A stretch of DNA of 64,000 nt from Clavelina lepadiformis (Eukaryota; Chordata; Ascidiacea; Aplousobranchia; Clavelinidae): NCBI RefSeq assembly GCF_947623445.1, contig NC_135243.1, positions 23,630,479-23,694,478 of the forward strand. The letters run 5' to 3'. The translations under genes were made by a program, and so were the position numbers. The notes under the pieces were generated by a model. The model saw only the letters and a program-made list of their open reading frames with translations. It ran no database searches and was not told the origin of the DNA. Below are positions 1 through 11,691 of this stretch, in pieces (position 1 is the first letter of the stretch; each line of letters begins with the position of its first letter).

Positions 1-10
1 GAATTTTTTC

Positions 11-3000
11 GCGATATGTTGAAAGATTTTGATGTAATTCAGAGATTGAGCAGTGGTTGCCATGGTGATGTGATTTTATGTGTCTCCTATTCGCTCTGAT
101 GCGTCACTTAGTGGTCAGTATGTTTAATTCCTGCTCATCTCGTCACAATAGCTTACTTTGACGTCACATTGTCGTTTTATTTTTGATAAAATTGAAGCTG
201 TCAATTCAAAATTAACAATAAACGCTTCGACGAAACAAAGATGATCATAAAATACAAAAATAAAAGTTAAATAAATTTCTGTGATTGTTACGTCACAAAC
301 AACCTTCATGAGATATGCGTCAGATATACAAAATTCCTTGCTGACGTTACGCATAATAAGGGGGTGGGGGCCTCCGGGACTGGTAAGGGCTTGCACCTGG
401 AATTCCCCTTTCTTGAAACTGGTATCTTGGCATCATTCCTGGTCGTGGCAACGTCATAGAACGATTCGGAGTGTCGTTGCCTACGTCATAATTAAGAATT
501 GATTAAAGAAATGATGTTCGAAAATAATGTAGTTGCTTCTGCATTAAATATCTTCGTCATCTCACCTCTGTTCATAGGTTCCCAGTCAGGGGAATTATCG
601 TACCCCCCGTCCCAGTAGCCTCCGCGACGTGGCTGATTCGGCTGAAAGGGGAGGGATCCTGTAAAAGCATTTAAACAACATTTTTAATAGACATCTTATA
701 GAGCGGAGATATCATGAACGTACCACGGGTCCGCGGTCCCATGTAGGGCAGCCTCATAGGTGCTGGCTGGTACATTCTTGGACCCATAGGTCCTCTAGGA
801 CCCATAGGTGGCCTCATCCGGAGAGGGTAAGCCCCGTATATGGGAACACCTGGACGAGGAGTTGCAGTGACGTAGTTATGTGGCATATGGACCCCGGGCG
901 GGGGCATTCGAACTATCTGGGGAGGGGAGGGGCCAAGAGGTCGATTGAAGCGAGCTGGGTACATTCTTTGGGGGTTAGGTCGGGAATTGCCCCTGTCAAA
1001 GCTCATCGATCGCTGCATTCCATTTGGTTGTGCTTAAAAAAATTTTTAGAGTAATAAATTATTTGGTGAAAGAATAGGTAATTAAAATGCTGTCTGTGAG
1101 GTCACAAAGCACCTTTGCGTGAAGCAAACGAATTTCTTAATTTCGTCGGAGAAACACTGGGCGCTCTCATGCTGGATGACCTGGTAGTTGACCTTCCTCG
1201 TCTTACGTCATCATCTAATGACGTTGACCGCTTCTTTATCTAGCAGAAGGAAAAGAAACTTCGTTTACAACCAAGGAATACTTTAGAGCTCATCATTGTG
1301 ACGTAACTAACGTCAACTCTCTTGAGTTGTGCGGAGGTGATGGTGGATGCGGATATCACAGTAGATGTGTCGTCATCGAACACGCTATCCGTAGGTGGAG
1401 GATTCCTTCGTTTCTTTAACGCGCTCTTCAACGGAGGTTCACTGGACACGACACTCGCTGTATCGCTTGTGACGTCGGTGAAGATCGCGCTCTCGGGCCC
1501 GGTCGACTCCCCCAGAGATTTCACGGACCTTGTTCCCTGGATGCTTGATGGCGCTGCAGAAGAACCACTCCGAGCATCGTCTTTAGGAGGAGGTGTCACG
1601 GTCACTACCGGAGTTACAGAACGAGTCGAAGGAATGCTCGATGGGGTGTCTACAAGAGATAACGTCACAAAGATGATCAATCAGAAAATTATGTCGCAAA
1701 AGAAGTAATATTTATCACCTTTGCTTCGGTTTCTTTCTTCCTGGCTCTTGCTTTCTGCGCTGTCACGTGACGTTGTCTTCCCTTTGTTTTTTTCTCTTTC
1801 GCTTCTCCCTCCTTGTCGCGCTCGTTTCCTTTGGTCGTGACGTCTGCGTCTTGCCTGTTACGTCACAAATCTTGCATTATTTTCAAAGCAGTTGCAAACA
1901 AAGGCGTCATAAATAAGATCAATTTACTTCTTGTTCTCTCCTCTTTCTCTCTTGCTCTTTCTTGTAGCGGTTGTTCCTCTTTCGCTTCCTGATGAAGACA
2001 ACAATGATGACAACAGCTACCAGCACCAGCAATCCTCCAACCACTCCGACCGCTATTAAGATGACCCCCGATGACCCCGACGACATGTCTTTCGTCACTT
2101 TACCTATATTATTACGTCATTGGTAAGCGATGATTTAGCGCGTCCTCACACAGGAAGAAAATGTATAACTCACAATAACTTTTATCGGATGCTCCTGGGA
2201 TGTGGGTGCCGAGACTTCCCGGACATCTCTGGCAGAACTGCTGACCTGTGGTGTTCTGGTAGGTGTCCATCGGACAAAAGTCGCATTTCTCCCCAACCAG
2301 GTATGTGCCCTTCGGGCACGGAACTGTGTAAACAAAGAACAAACGCGTTTGTGAGGTTTAATAAAGAAGAATAAATAAGCAGCGAAAATAAAATGGCAGC
2401 GACTCTTCTTAATAATAAGAAAAATGTAAAGTAAAGTGCTGTATTTTGATCAATTGAAGATTAAGAGCCTACCGCATCCTTCCTCGGTGGCTATGAATCC
2501 TCTTTTTCCATCCGACCTCTCGCTGCAGACCACCTGAGCCTCTGACACCGAGTTTGTCGTATAGTTTGACTTCACCTTTCTGTTATCTAAACCATACGTC
2601 ACAATATCACCAAAGTTGGCGCTGTCCAGCAGCTTGGTTGCTGATCGCGTCACAATCTGTCGGACGTCTTTGGTTGACGTCAAACCGCGAAGAGAGTAAA
2701 GATCGACCTGAAATCGGGATTTCGATTAATAATCGATTCTTCTTACGAAACAATCACGATTCACGTGACGTCTCACCGTGACCGTGAACTTGAGAATCTT
2801 TTCGTCGATGCAATCGGCGATGACCTTGCCCTTGTCTCGACACAGCCCGAGTTGATGAGGCCTGGTAGGGCAATCGGCTTGGGTCTTGAGTGACGATTCT
2901 AAATCGATTAATCGCGCCTCGTAGAAAGTGGGGGAAGGACGACAGGGGCAGATGTAATGGAGGACGATGTCTTGCTTCACGTGACTCACTGAAGGTTCTG

Positions 3001-3694
3001 GAGCAACAAACTCTAATTTGATGGCTGGTTTGGACGTTTTGTTACGTCAAAACACTACATTATTGCACATTATCTAATAAATATCTTTAACTTGATTACG
3101 GGCTTGTGCTTTAGATGTTAAAAGATTATTATTAATGTGATTAAAACGAAGATCAGCTATCTCGATTCTCTTTTACAAATTCCTTGATTCAACAACGGAA
3201 TCCACTTCTTCCCGTCTTCGCCGTCGTCTACACACTTGATGTAGGGATCGGCCAATGAAAGGTGATGTTCAGGGTCACATGATATCCTGCACTTCTGCAA
3301 TTTGTCGATCGGATCCGTCGTGCAGGTCACGTGGCCGTTGGTAGGTGAGGCCGGAGCCAGGCATGGGGAATCTTTAAGAAAAGTTCCAAGTTTGCTAAAG
3401 TTTCAAACTTTACCCGCAAATGTCAATATAAGTTTGAAACACCCACCGTAAGTGATAACACCGAGTTGGAAGATACAGGTCCCCACGTTACCGGATCGGT
3501 CCCTTGCCTGATAACTGACGTTGTAAAACCCCACCGAAAAGGACCCAGGGTCGTAATTGTTGACGACAACAGGGGAAACACCCGAGTTATCAGCAAAGTT
3601 TGGAGATTCCCAGATGACGTACGCCTCCTCGTTGTCCGAGTAAGTTTCTACCTTCATGTCGGAGGGGCAAGGACTTACTAGGAGGGGCGGAGTG
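11..3694. repeat. Segmental duplication, copy 1 (partial)
   Basis: This block matches 15,872-19,553 in the same orientation, exons and introns alike, with only scattered substitutions and small indels. The match runs off toward the left edge of the window. On the right it stops sharply at about 3,694, where copy 2 continues into more receptor gene but copy 1 enters a TATG microsatellite and unrelated sequence. The near identity of the introns suggests a fairly recent event. The breakpoint falls inside a coding exon. Confidence 0.93.
347..3694 (-). pseudogene. 5'-truncated duplicate of the LRP-like/HYR/Sushi receptor gene
   Basis: This is the 3' third of the receptor gene described at 16,208-25,934. 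Read on the minus strand it holds the second HYR module (3,446-3,690), a Sushi module (about 3,170-3,372), two Cys-containing exons of unknown family (2,726-2,990 and 2,470-2,707), a GCC2/GCC3 Cys module (2,165-2,330), a membrane span (about 1,990-2,075), a basic stop-transfer stretch, a Ser/Thr-rich exon (1,300-1,650), a Pro/Arg/Met-rich exon (707-1,012) and a last exon ending in PPPPYYA with TAA at 347-349. All these exons are open and keep their splice phases. The signal peptide, propellers, EGFs, linker and first HYR are missing, because the homology ends three or four codons into the HYR exon and takes the acceptor with it. No replacement start or signal peptide is visible. I call it a truncated copy; it could still be transcribed from a new promoter, and the intact tail frames leave that open. 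Confidence 0.7.
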
Positions 3695-4694
3695 TATGTA
3701 TGTATGTATGTAACTTCTCAACCCCAAGTCCACGTAAGGTTTTTGTGAGTCCGCAAGCCCATTAATTTACCGTATATAATTAGGCATAGGTCATAATTTT
3801 CGCGATGGCTTTTTCCCTCAAAAAGTAGGTTAAATTTGGTAATTACAATATCCATTTGCTGGTAATTTAAAATAGTCTGATAAAGAACCTTGCTTATTTC
3901 TCTTGTTACGCTGGTGGCATTTTCTTGCATTTTCATGGTAAATATTAGCCTACAAAGCTTTTTAACAGTGTACGCTCTTATCGAAAATGATTATTCGAAA
4001 TCAACTAACGATGGCAGCATTTCAGGAACGTGTTGAGATGACTCAAAATTTGCAGCATACTTTTGGCAGTAATTCTTCAATCGCGGCAAAGAGTTTCAAA
4101 CTTTCTTCATTGACAAACTTAGCGTGCGCGCAACATCTGTGGTGAAAAAAAAACGGCGTGTTTTTGTTTTTTTCGCCCCCAGGCTCCCACGTATAAGGAA
4201 GAACTTGCATTAATTGATCGATGAACGCTTCCACTATTCTTTTTTTTTGTCTTAACATTATAATGTTATACAATAAAAATATTGATCGATTGGCTTTCCT
4301 GTATATTTTTTCTTAACAGTAATGATTGTCTCCTTAAGTCTAAAACGTAACTCACGTCGTCCTGTCTGAAACAAACTCATGATGCTAAAAGTACAAGTGT
4401 TTAATCATTACATGTCAATTACACACATCGCAACGATGTAGTTATTAATTATTCTACATGAAATCTATAGGAGCTGATATGTGCAAGTAACGCTATAAAT
4501 GTACAGTTACGTCATAAAGATGCTTTAGGTTAAATCCGTCACTTGAACAGCATCCCAAAGAATTAAAAATATCAGTCGTGAACATCATTTCAAATTCGAT
4601 TAAACTCTGACGCTCCTGGCGTCCAACTCGCATCCGATGACATCACTCTATCATCATCGCCGAATTTAACCTAGATCGTCAAATGACGTCACCG
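3695..4694. other. Spacer with TATG microsatellite
   Basis: The stretch begins with a short TATG/TGTA microsatellite at 3,693-3,711, exactly at the duplication breakpoint. The rest is AT-rich sequence without any coding block I recognise. The short open frames on the minus strand (3,718-3,936 and 4,043-4,273) show no family motif. Confidence 0.6.
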
Positions 4695-7539
4695 CTAAAG
4701 GCAGTTGTCATAAGACCTGGAGAAAATGTTCCAGAATATTGCAAAGATCATGAAGGCGCTGTAGACGGCGACGGTGATCCAGAAGACGACTTTATCACGG
4801 ACTGACTTCTTGACGTTGTGGAGGACCATCAAGCCCATGGTGAGACCAGCTATCGCTCCCGCCACGTGGCATGCGACGCTCACTCTAGTGCCCGCTGTTG
4901 TCGTCTTGAATCCCGGGTAGATGGAGTATCCGACGTATCCGAAGTATCCGAATTTCCATAAAGTATCACATGAGCAAAGCTTTCGCGCTGGTGAAATTAC
5001 GTTACAACGAAAGTTAAGGCTAATTAAGAACAAAAGAAGAAGTTGACAAACTCACGATCAAAAACGACGAAGATTTTTCTAATCAAGCTCGACAGCTTGT
5101 GCATGAGGTCACCATTCTGAAAAGCACAATTCAGTTGTTTTATTTATGATCTTTCCTACGTCATAAAAGTTTACACGTGACTTACCAGTAGGCCTGCATC
5201 TTTAGCGAGTTGGGCGATGAACAAGGAATAACCGCCTCCGCTGGCGCCTACTAGCCGAGCGCATGGATCAAACACGGAGGTGGCAAGCGAGCCTACAACA
5301 CAGAAACAAAATTAAGGTCTAATACAACAGGTTAATTGCATAAAAATGCCGTGACTTGAAGATTTGTGGAACACTATGAAAATTGGAGTTGTTATAAATT
5401 ATTCCTTTACTTTGGCGAGAAAGAATTTCAATGGTTGCGGTTGGTGCTTTTAAATAAACACATAGAACTAGCAGTAGCAGTAATAATGGAGTCATAATGC
5501 AACTTGTTACGTCGTTCATATCATGACACAACCAAGAAAGTGTTACTGGCCGAATAAAAAGGCAAAGTTACAGAAAACGTGGTTCACATTGAAAAACAGA
5601 CCACCAATTATTGAAGCATATACACCGTTGACTTAATAACCTCCCCTGGGGTCAGGTAACATGCCAACTGTTTCATAATAATAAAAATTGTTACGTCACA
5701 AATCCCAGATGAGCACCATACATTGCATGAGAAAGATACGAAATAAAACTAACCGCCTAGCACTCCCGCCATGAAAATGGCTCCAACTCGCAGTCCCCCA
5801 TGTACCATCTCCAGTCGAATCCCCAGAAGCAGTTGAATGATTAGATTGAGGATAAAGTGCTCGAGTCTGAAAACAAACAAAGCGTTTGTGACGTCAACAG
5901 AAGTGCTTGCCGACATGCTCTCGTAACGTTACTGAAGCGGAAACATCACGAAACTCATTCAGAGTGTATGTTGCGTCACTAAAGTGTTTTTATTCCAACG
6001 CCTACTCTTTGTTTGCACGTGAGCTTGGCGAAGGATTGTAGACGACAATGGACGAGACACTAATTTTTAAGAAATTAAACAGCTCTGTTTGCTCACAAAA
6101 CCTTGACGAACGCGCCTTCATTTCTTTGTCCAAGTTACCAACAGTACAGCTCTCTACACTTTCTATATTAATCATTGACAAATCGATTCCACATTTATAG
6201 CTATTTGCTCACAAAAGTCTTTTGTTACCAAACTGTAGGTGAACGCGAGCGTTTTACCTTCATCCCACAGCATTTACTTCAGTTTTAGTCGCCGCTTTTA
6301 ACAACCAGCTATACAGCAGCAATAGTATGTCGTCATAAACGAACAGTCAATAAATTATAATGGTTAGAGCACAAGTGCACACAACTACGCCATCATACTC
6401 ACCATACTCACCCGGCGTGCAGGAGCATGTACGAGACGAAGCGCCACGCTTCCTGGCGCTTCTGGGGGTCAAATGTCAGGGGGCTGTTCCACAGTTCCGG
6501 GGCATAGGTCAGCCACTCCCCATACGTGGCCCCATAGTATATATAGACGACAAGCTGTCACAAAAAAACCATCGTTACACTTTGCGATTACGTAGGCCTA
6601 ACCGAAGACACTGAACCTGGAAATGTGACGTCACTGTACCTCAGCGAGGATGACGAGGATAATGAAGAGTGGGGGAGGGAGGCAGGAGTAATGCTCGTAG
6701 TAGAGCTTCTGATCGTTCTCGTTAGGGAGGACGAATCCTCCGACCGCGCGGACTCCTTTCTTGAACGTCGAGAGCTCCTTTACATCGATCCCTGTCCTCC
6801 TCGCGATCGTCTCATTATCTTCAGCTTCCTGCCATTGATACGTCATAATAATAAATCCATTTATGTTATCAATACGTCACTAACAGGCATTCCATCAAAT
6901 GCATTGTGATATCATAGTAAAACTCTCACAAATCTCTCAAGTTCCTCCTTAGTGATGTAACCATCCTTGTTTGTGTCGGCATACTGGAGGAGCTTCCGGA
7001 TGGTGCTCTCTGATAACGAGGAGCAATACTGCTCGACGATATCTTCGAATTTTCGCGTCGGTATCTTTTCATCCGGTCCAGCGTACTGTGAATAAGACAA
7101 CACGAGGTTTGTATTTGTCATGTGGTCTTGTGATGTCAACGTCGATGCTTCTCGTGTTTATTGATCGAACCCTTTCCAACAATCACTTCCCATTTCATCA
7201 ATGTGTTACTTTAAAATCACAATTAACAACACGACTTCATGATTAATTCAGCGCCTCTTTCCCTCGACTGCTTTTTAAGCAAACAAAAGGCTTCATTATG
7301 ACGTCATAATACTCTACAGCTGCTCACCTGGTCAAAAATCCATTCCAAGTTCTGGAATAAACAGAAACATTGGACGTGAAATATGTTACGCCACACACAT
7401 GAAATTATGACGTAATAATGGGTGACTTTTGAACTGTAGTGACTGAGCAAAGAGCTTTCAAAAGTCACGTAGAGAAAGTAACGAAAACATTTACCTGAGA
7501 ATTTCCGCGCGTCGCCATTTCTACGTCTCCACTTGCCAT
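4695..7539 (-). CDS. EF-hand rhomboid intramembrane serine protease (RHBDL1/3-like)
   Basis: Nine exons add up to 376 codons: 7,495-7,539, 7,328-7,351, 6,930-7,085, 6,640-6,828, 6,412-6,554, 5,754-5,866, 5,186-5,292, 5,056-5,116 and 4,695-4,987; all splice phases agree. Rhomboids cut membrane proteins within the bilayer. The N-terminal cytosolic part has a clear EF-hand loop (DTNKDGYITKEE, about residues 61-72), as in RHBDL1 and RHBDL3. The first membrane segment follows a CLPPP motif. The family's loop-1 motif (QEAWRF) and H-A-G are present. The catalytic serine lies in GASGG and the catalytic histidine in ACHVAGAIAG, with the dyad intact. Length fits human RHBDL3 (about 400). Exon 2 is a 24-base microexon coding NLEWIFDQ. 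The start is the ATG at 7,539; a non-coding exon may lie upstream. It sits between the truncated receptor copy and the IAP gene and has no sign of sharing their duplication. Confidence 0.9.
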
Positions 7540-7627
7540 TTTCACGTCACAATGCTCAACCTATTTTTATTAAAAACAGACCTGTAAAAGAAAAGACGCG
7601 CTTCAATCTTCGAGAATGTAGACACAT

Positions 7628-8092
7628 TAGTAATATAGAGCTGCCATCCTAAGATTCCCATTTCCTTAAGGCTCCTGTAAGGTACCGCGTGATGTCACAG
7701 TTTTAGTAGCCAGCAAGAAATACCAAATATGGTAAAAAACCAAGCATAGTGCTGTTGCTTTTGACAAGAAAGCGAATTGCTACTACGAAATATAGCGAAT
7801 TTCTTTACAGGTATTTGTGTGCGATAAATCCAATTACTTCACGCACGCGAATCCAAAGCAAGTCTAAACCTGTCGGAGAATAGGTGGTGCTACGTCATAA
7901 AAGCACGTGTTTTAGACAGGTCAATACAGGAGATTTTGGTATGACTATTACAGCAAATTAAGCATTGCCTTGAAAGAAATGACGTCTTCTCAAAAGCTTT
8001 GAATTTGTAGTGACGAAATAGTACATGACGAGTAGCCTCAGGCCTCAAGCCTTACAAAAAATTTGATGGCATTGTGAAAGCGAGTTATTAAT
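7628..8092. repeat. Outer inverted-repeat arm, left
   Basis: This is the reverse complement of 14,461-14,906 with several per cent mismatch and small gaps. The outermost matching block is TATAGAGCTGCCATC on the left. A 17-base insertion follows it in this arm, then the match resumes at TTAAGGCTCC and runs to about 8,092. With the inner arms it frames the IAP gene. Confidence 0.88.
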
Positions 8093-8112
8093 CGATGCTT
8101 AATTAACCGGTC

Positions 8113-8470
8113 AATCTATCTAAGAATGGGAAGTCGAAGATGACCCGAAGCTACTCCGATGGCATAGATCCAATTGTGACATCACTAACGGATCGGATAC
8201 AAGAAACAAACCAATCGGTTAGTTATGACAAAGATTTAAACAAAGTTAGTAAGGAAAAAGAGAAGTATTGAATCAATCTAAAATATATTACTGTATCTGT
8301 AATATATAACAAAACGTAAAGATGGATGGATGCTTAATTAACCGAACTAATTCTTGATTCATTTTGTAGTATCATTAAGCGCCACGTTAATTTGCTTTAC
8401 TACACTACCGTTTATGCTGTCGTAATAGAACGAGTTACGTGGGTGATTAGCGATTACCTGTTCATATGAC
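8113..8470. repeat. Inner inverted-repeat arm, left
   Basis: This is the reverse complement of 10,380-10,740 at high identity. The right-hand counterpart contains an apparent IAP exon, so this arm carries an inverted, orphan copy of that exon (open frame on the plus strand ending at a TGA near 8,269-8,271). It follows the outer left arm after only about 20 bases, whereas the matching right-hand arms are 3.7 kb apart. Confidence 0.88.
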
Positions 8471-10379
8471 TAATAAATTCATCATGTAATCTTATATAAT
8501 AATTAATAAATGCAAAATTAAAATTAAGATCTTCTAAAATCGTTCACATTGAAATGTAATTAAAAAAGCATGAAAATAACTTTCGAAAGTGCTACTTTTG
8601 CTTTAAACAATAAAAGATCGGACTTTTTCTCGAACTCGCAAACGACAAATGGGACAAGTCGATGCGTTTTCAGCGCAACCAACACAACAAGCAATATGTC
8701 CGCATGGAATAAGCACAACACTCGCTTGTTCATTGCCAAAAACTTTACACGTTTTTTCTTCCTGTAAACGACGAATATCTTCAAGTTCGGATTTTGTTGA
8801 AGGAGTTGTTTTCTTTCTTACGGATGCTGATCCTTCTTCTTCTAGATCTATTGGAAGCAGATTCTTCCTCCATCGCTAGAATAGACTCAACGAGAGTTTC
8901 AAGCCTTGGAAATCCATTACCAGTGACTTCGTATTTCGTATAGAAAAATCGGTTTTCAAATTTATAAAAAAATGGGGCAACTTTCTTGGCAGAAACATAA
9001 CTCAGTTACAAAGTTTCACCTTTTGAAAGTAGTTTTTATGATTCTTTCGTCGAATCCCATCAGTTTTGCTTGCTCCACCAGTCCAGACGAAGACATCTCT
9101 CTGTCAACTTTCCCCTCTAGAGATCTTACCTCTTCCCTGGGATTGATGATTTCGGGGTCACCATTTCGAAGTCCGTTTTGTAAACTGAACAAATAAATAG
9201 ATAACAACAAGTAACAAACCAAGATGACAATAAAGAACACGACTTAACGAGGCTTACATTGGTCCTGATTGAATATTCATGAGTTGATTTGGATTTGCTG
9301 GATTCCGAATTGTCGGTCTTCTTAAATTGGGGAATCGAAAGACGATCCCATGAACATAATCTGGACCTTTTTGTTGAAGAATGAACTCGCACCCGGACAG
9401 AAGATAGAAGTTTGTTAAACATAGAAATCGTAAAAAAGCCAAATCTGGTAAAATTTCTTTCATTGAGACAGAAAATTCAACTTACATAGGAAACCATTTG
9501 GCGTGCTCTTCCCACGGATCGTCATCTCTCTCCCAATTTTGTAATCCTCCGTTGCAATACCAACATTTTACTCGATCTCTTACACCTGCAGAATATTTGA
9601 CTTTGTAATGATAGAACTTACCAAATTTTATTTTTTATGGTATGAGCCTCACCCAAGTAATACATTCCTGCGTTTGCAATTTTTCTGGGAGCTGCGCGAA
9701 TCTTATGAGCAGGCCACGATGATGAGTGATCAAGGAAAGTTTGAAGACGAGATTTCTCGCTCTTCATGTGGGGATTTACCGGATTCGAACATGGAAACAA
9801 GTCCCTGTTCCGCAAATTAGTTTCAAGATTGTTGGGATTCAAGTTGATGACCTCCCCGTGTTGAATCCTGGAAACTGACGTCTGTCAGGCTAATATCAAC
9901 AACCCGAGAAAAGCAAACAAGCAATCATTCGACTGCCGTGTCCTGTACCCGCCCATAGGCCAAGACGACCTAAAGACCCCTGACGAGGAAGGGAAGAGAT
10001 GGCTGCAATTGGTAACTGAATATGCTTGAGCCGACCTCATACGAAAGAAGAAGTTGCAAGATTTCTATATGAGTTCGCCATGGTTGATGCAACCACACTA
10101 GGTGGGGGGGTGGAGTACGAAGTATTTTTAAATGTAGCGGTTTGAAACACTGTTACCGCCGTGGCATTTGGTGAATTTGATGTTATACCAATGCCATTTG
10201 TAATGACTTTTCCTGCTGTGATTGGTCTTCTTTGATCTTCTGAAGCCTGTGGATTTCCGAATGCTGGAGGTCGTGTTGCTAAACTTGTCGCGTTTCGAGG
10301 GTCATGGGGTGGCGTTAGCTCGAATTGACGAATAATGGAATCTAGAATTTACCAATATTTACAATGCAGTTGAAGTAGC

Positions 10380-10740
10380 GTCATATGAACAGGTAATCGC
10401 TAATCACCCACGTAACTCGTTCTATTACGACAGCATAAACGGTTGTGTAGTAAAGCAAATTAACGTGGCGCTTAATGATACTACAAAATGAATCAAGAAT
10501 TAGTTCGGTTAATTAAGCATCCATCCATTTTTACGTTTTGTTATATATTACAGATACAGTAATATATTTTAGATTGATTCAATACTTCTCTTTTTCCTTA
10601 CTAACTTTGTTTAAATCTTTGTCATAACTAACCGATTGGTTTGTTTCTTGTATCCGATCCGTTAGTGATGTCACAATTGGATCTATGCCATCGGAGTAGC
10701 TTCGGGTCCTCTTCGACTTCCCATTCTTGGATAGATTGAC
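10380..10740. repeat. Inner inverted-repeat arm, right
   Basis: Partner of 8,113-8,470. It overlaps a minus-strand open segment (about 10,610-10,770) with an acceptor-like end and a GTAAGG donor, which I read as a linker exon of the IAP gene. The arm therefore includes host coding sequence and is not a simple transposon terminus. Confidence 0.88.
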
Positions 10741-11137
10741 CGCAACTGGAATTAATTTGAGATTTAATTTGTTCTGGAACGTAAAATTATCCACGCAACT
10801 TGTTTAAACGTATTGGTTTGATTAGAAATTAAGTCCCGTATTTTATGTATCTGAGGACGTCGTTTCGTCGAGATCATCAAAACGTGGTCATCAAATTGCG
10901 GAGGTTGTATTCACCAAAATGTAGAAGCATTCGACGTCGATGTCATGAAAATGTAGACGTTATTACAGCAGGTTCAGAGATTATCTGTCTTAACCTATGC
11001 TATATTAACTTATTGTACTTGTTGAATCAATTATCTGACTCTATCGTTGCGTGCGGTTAGAAACCTCTAACCTCTTGTCAGCCGTAAGCTTTTACTTTTC
11101 CAACAAACGCGAGTTAACCAAAAAGGTATTTTATTAA

Positions 11138-11691
11138 CCCTATCCTAACCAGGCTCGCGAGTTTACTAAAAAACTAGATATGGCCGACCCCGCACACACA
11201 TTTTCAATCGTTAATTACTAGAAAACTATACGTCGTAAACTGATCGGATTTTTACAGGTTAGTAGAAAAATCATCTGGCTTCCTGTATACATCATAAATG
11301 TAAAACTAACGAAAGTGAATTTAGTGTAAATTAAGTATTTCTAAAAGTGACACATTTCTAGAAATTCTTCTTGTTACGCCGCGCCCCCGCTGTGCGGAAA
11401 ACCAGCTGACCGCGAGAAGAGAACGACAGAGAATAGTTAGTCGAGCTATTGGTGCGTAAATGAGTAATACGCTTCAATGCGGAGAGCAGAGCAAAGCAGA
11501 GGAAAATTATGAAAATATCGCCATATCTTAAAAATTACAAAATCCAACTTTATCAAAAAAACATGGACAGATAGCTGAACATTTTTCAGGAAAAGTCACG
11601 AAATTTCAAGTTTCTACAGCAAACAATGCAACTGTACGCCACGTTTTGCTATGACAGTGTGCGGGAGAAGCCAAGCCTAGTTAGAATAGGG
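11138..11691. mobile_element. TTAA-flanked MITE (piggyBac-like), 554 bases
   Basis: Terminal inverted repeats begin CCCTATCCTAACCAGGCT on the left and end AGCCTAGTTAGAATAGGG on the right (16 of 18 positions match as inverted repeats). Both ends are flanked by TTAA (11,134-11,137 and 11,692-11,695), the target preference of piggyBac-type transposases. No transposase frame is present, so it is non-autonomous. It lies in a large intron of the IAP gene. Confidence 0.85.

Noticed and set aside
1322-1708. Plus-strand open frame of 128 codons, also open in the second copy (17,185-17,571)
   Set aside because: It is the antisense of the Ser/Thr-rich tail exon, whose minus-strand frame splices in phase on its upstream side.
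9930-10025. Plus-strand frame (ending WLQLVTEYA) that looks protein-like
   Set aside because: Only about 40 codons, opposite to the IAP gene, with no start or recognisable family.
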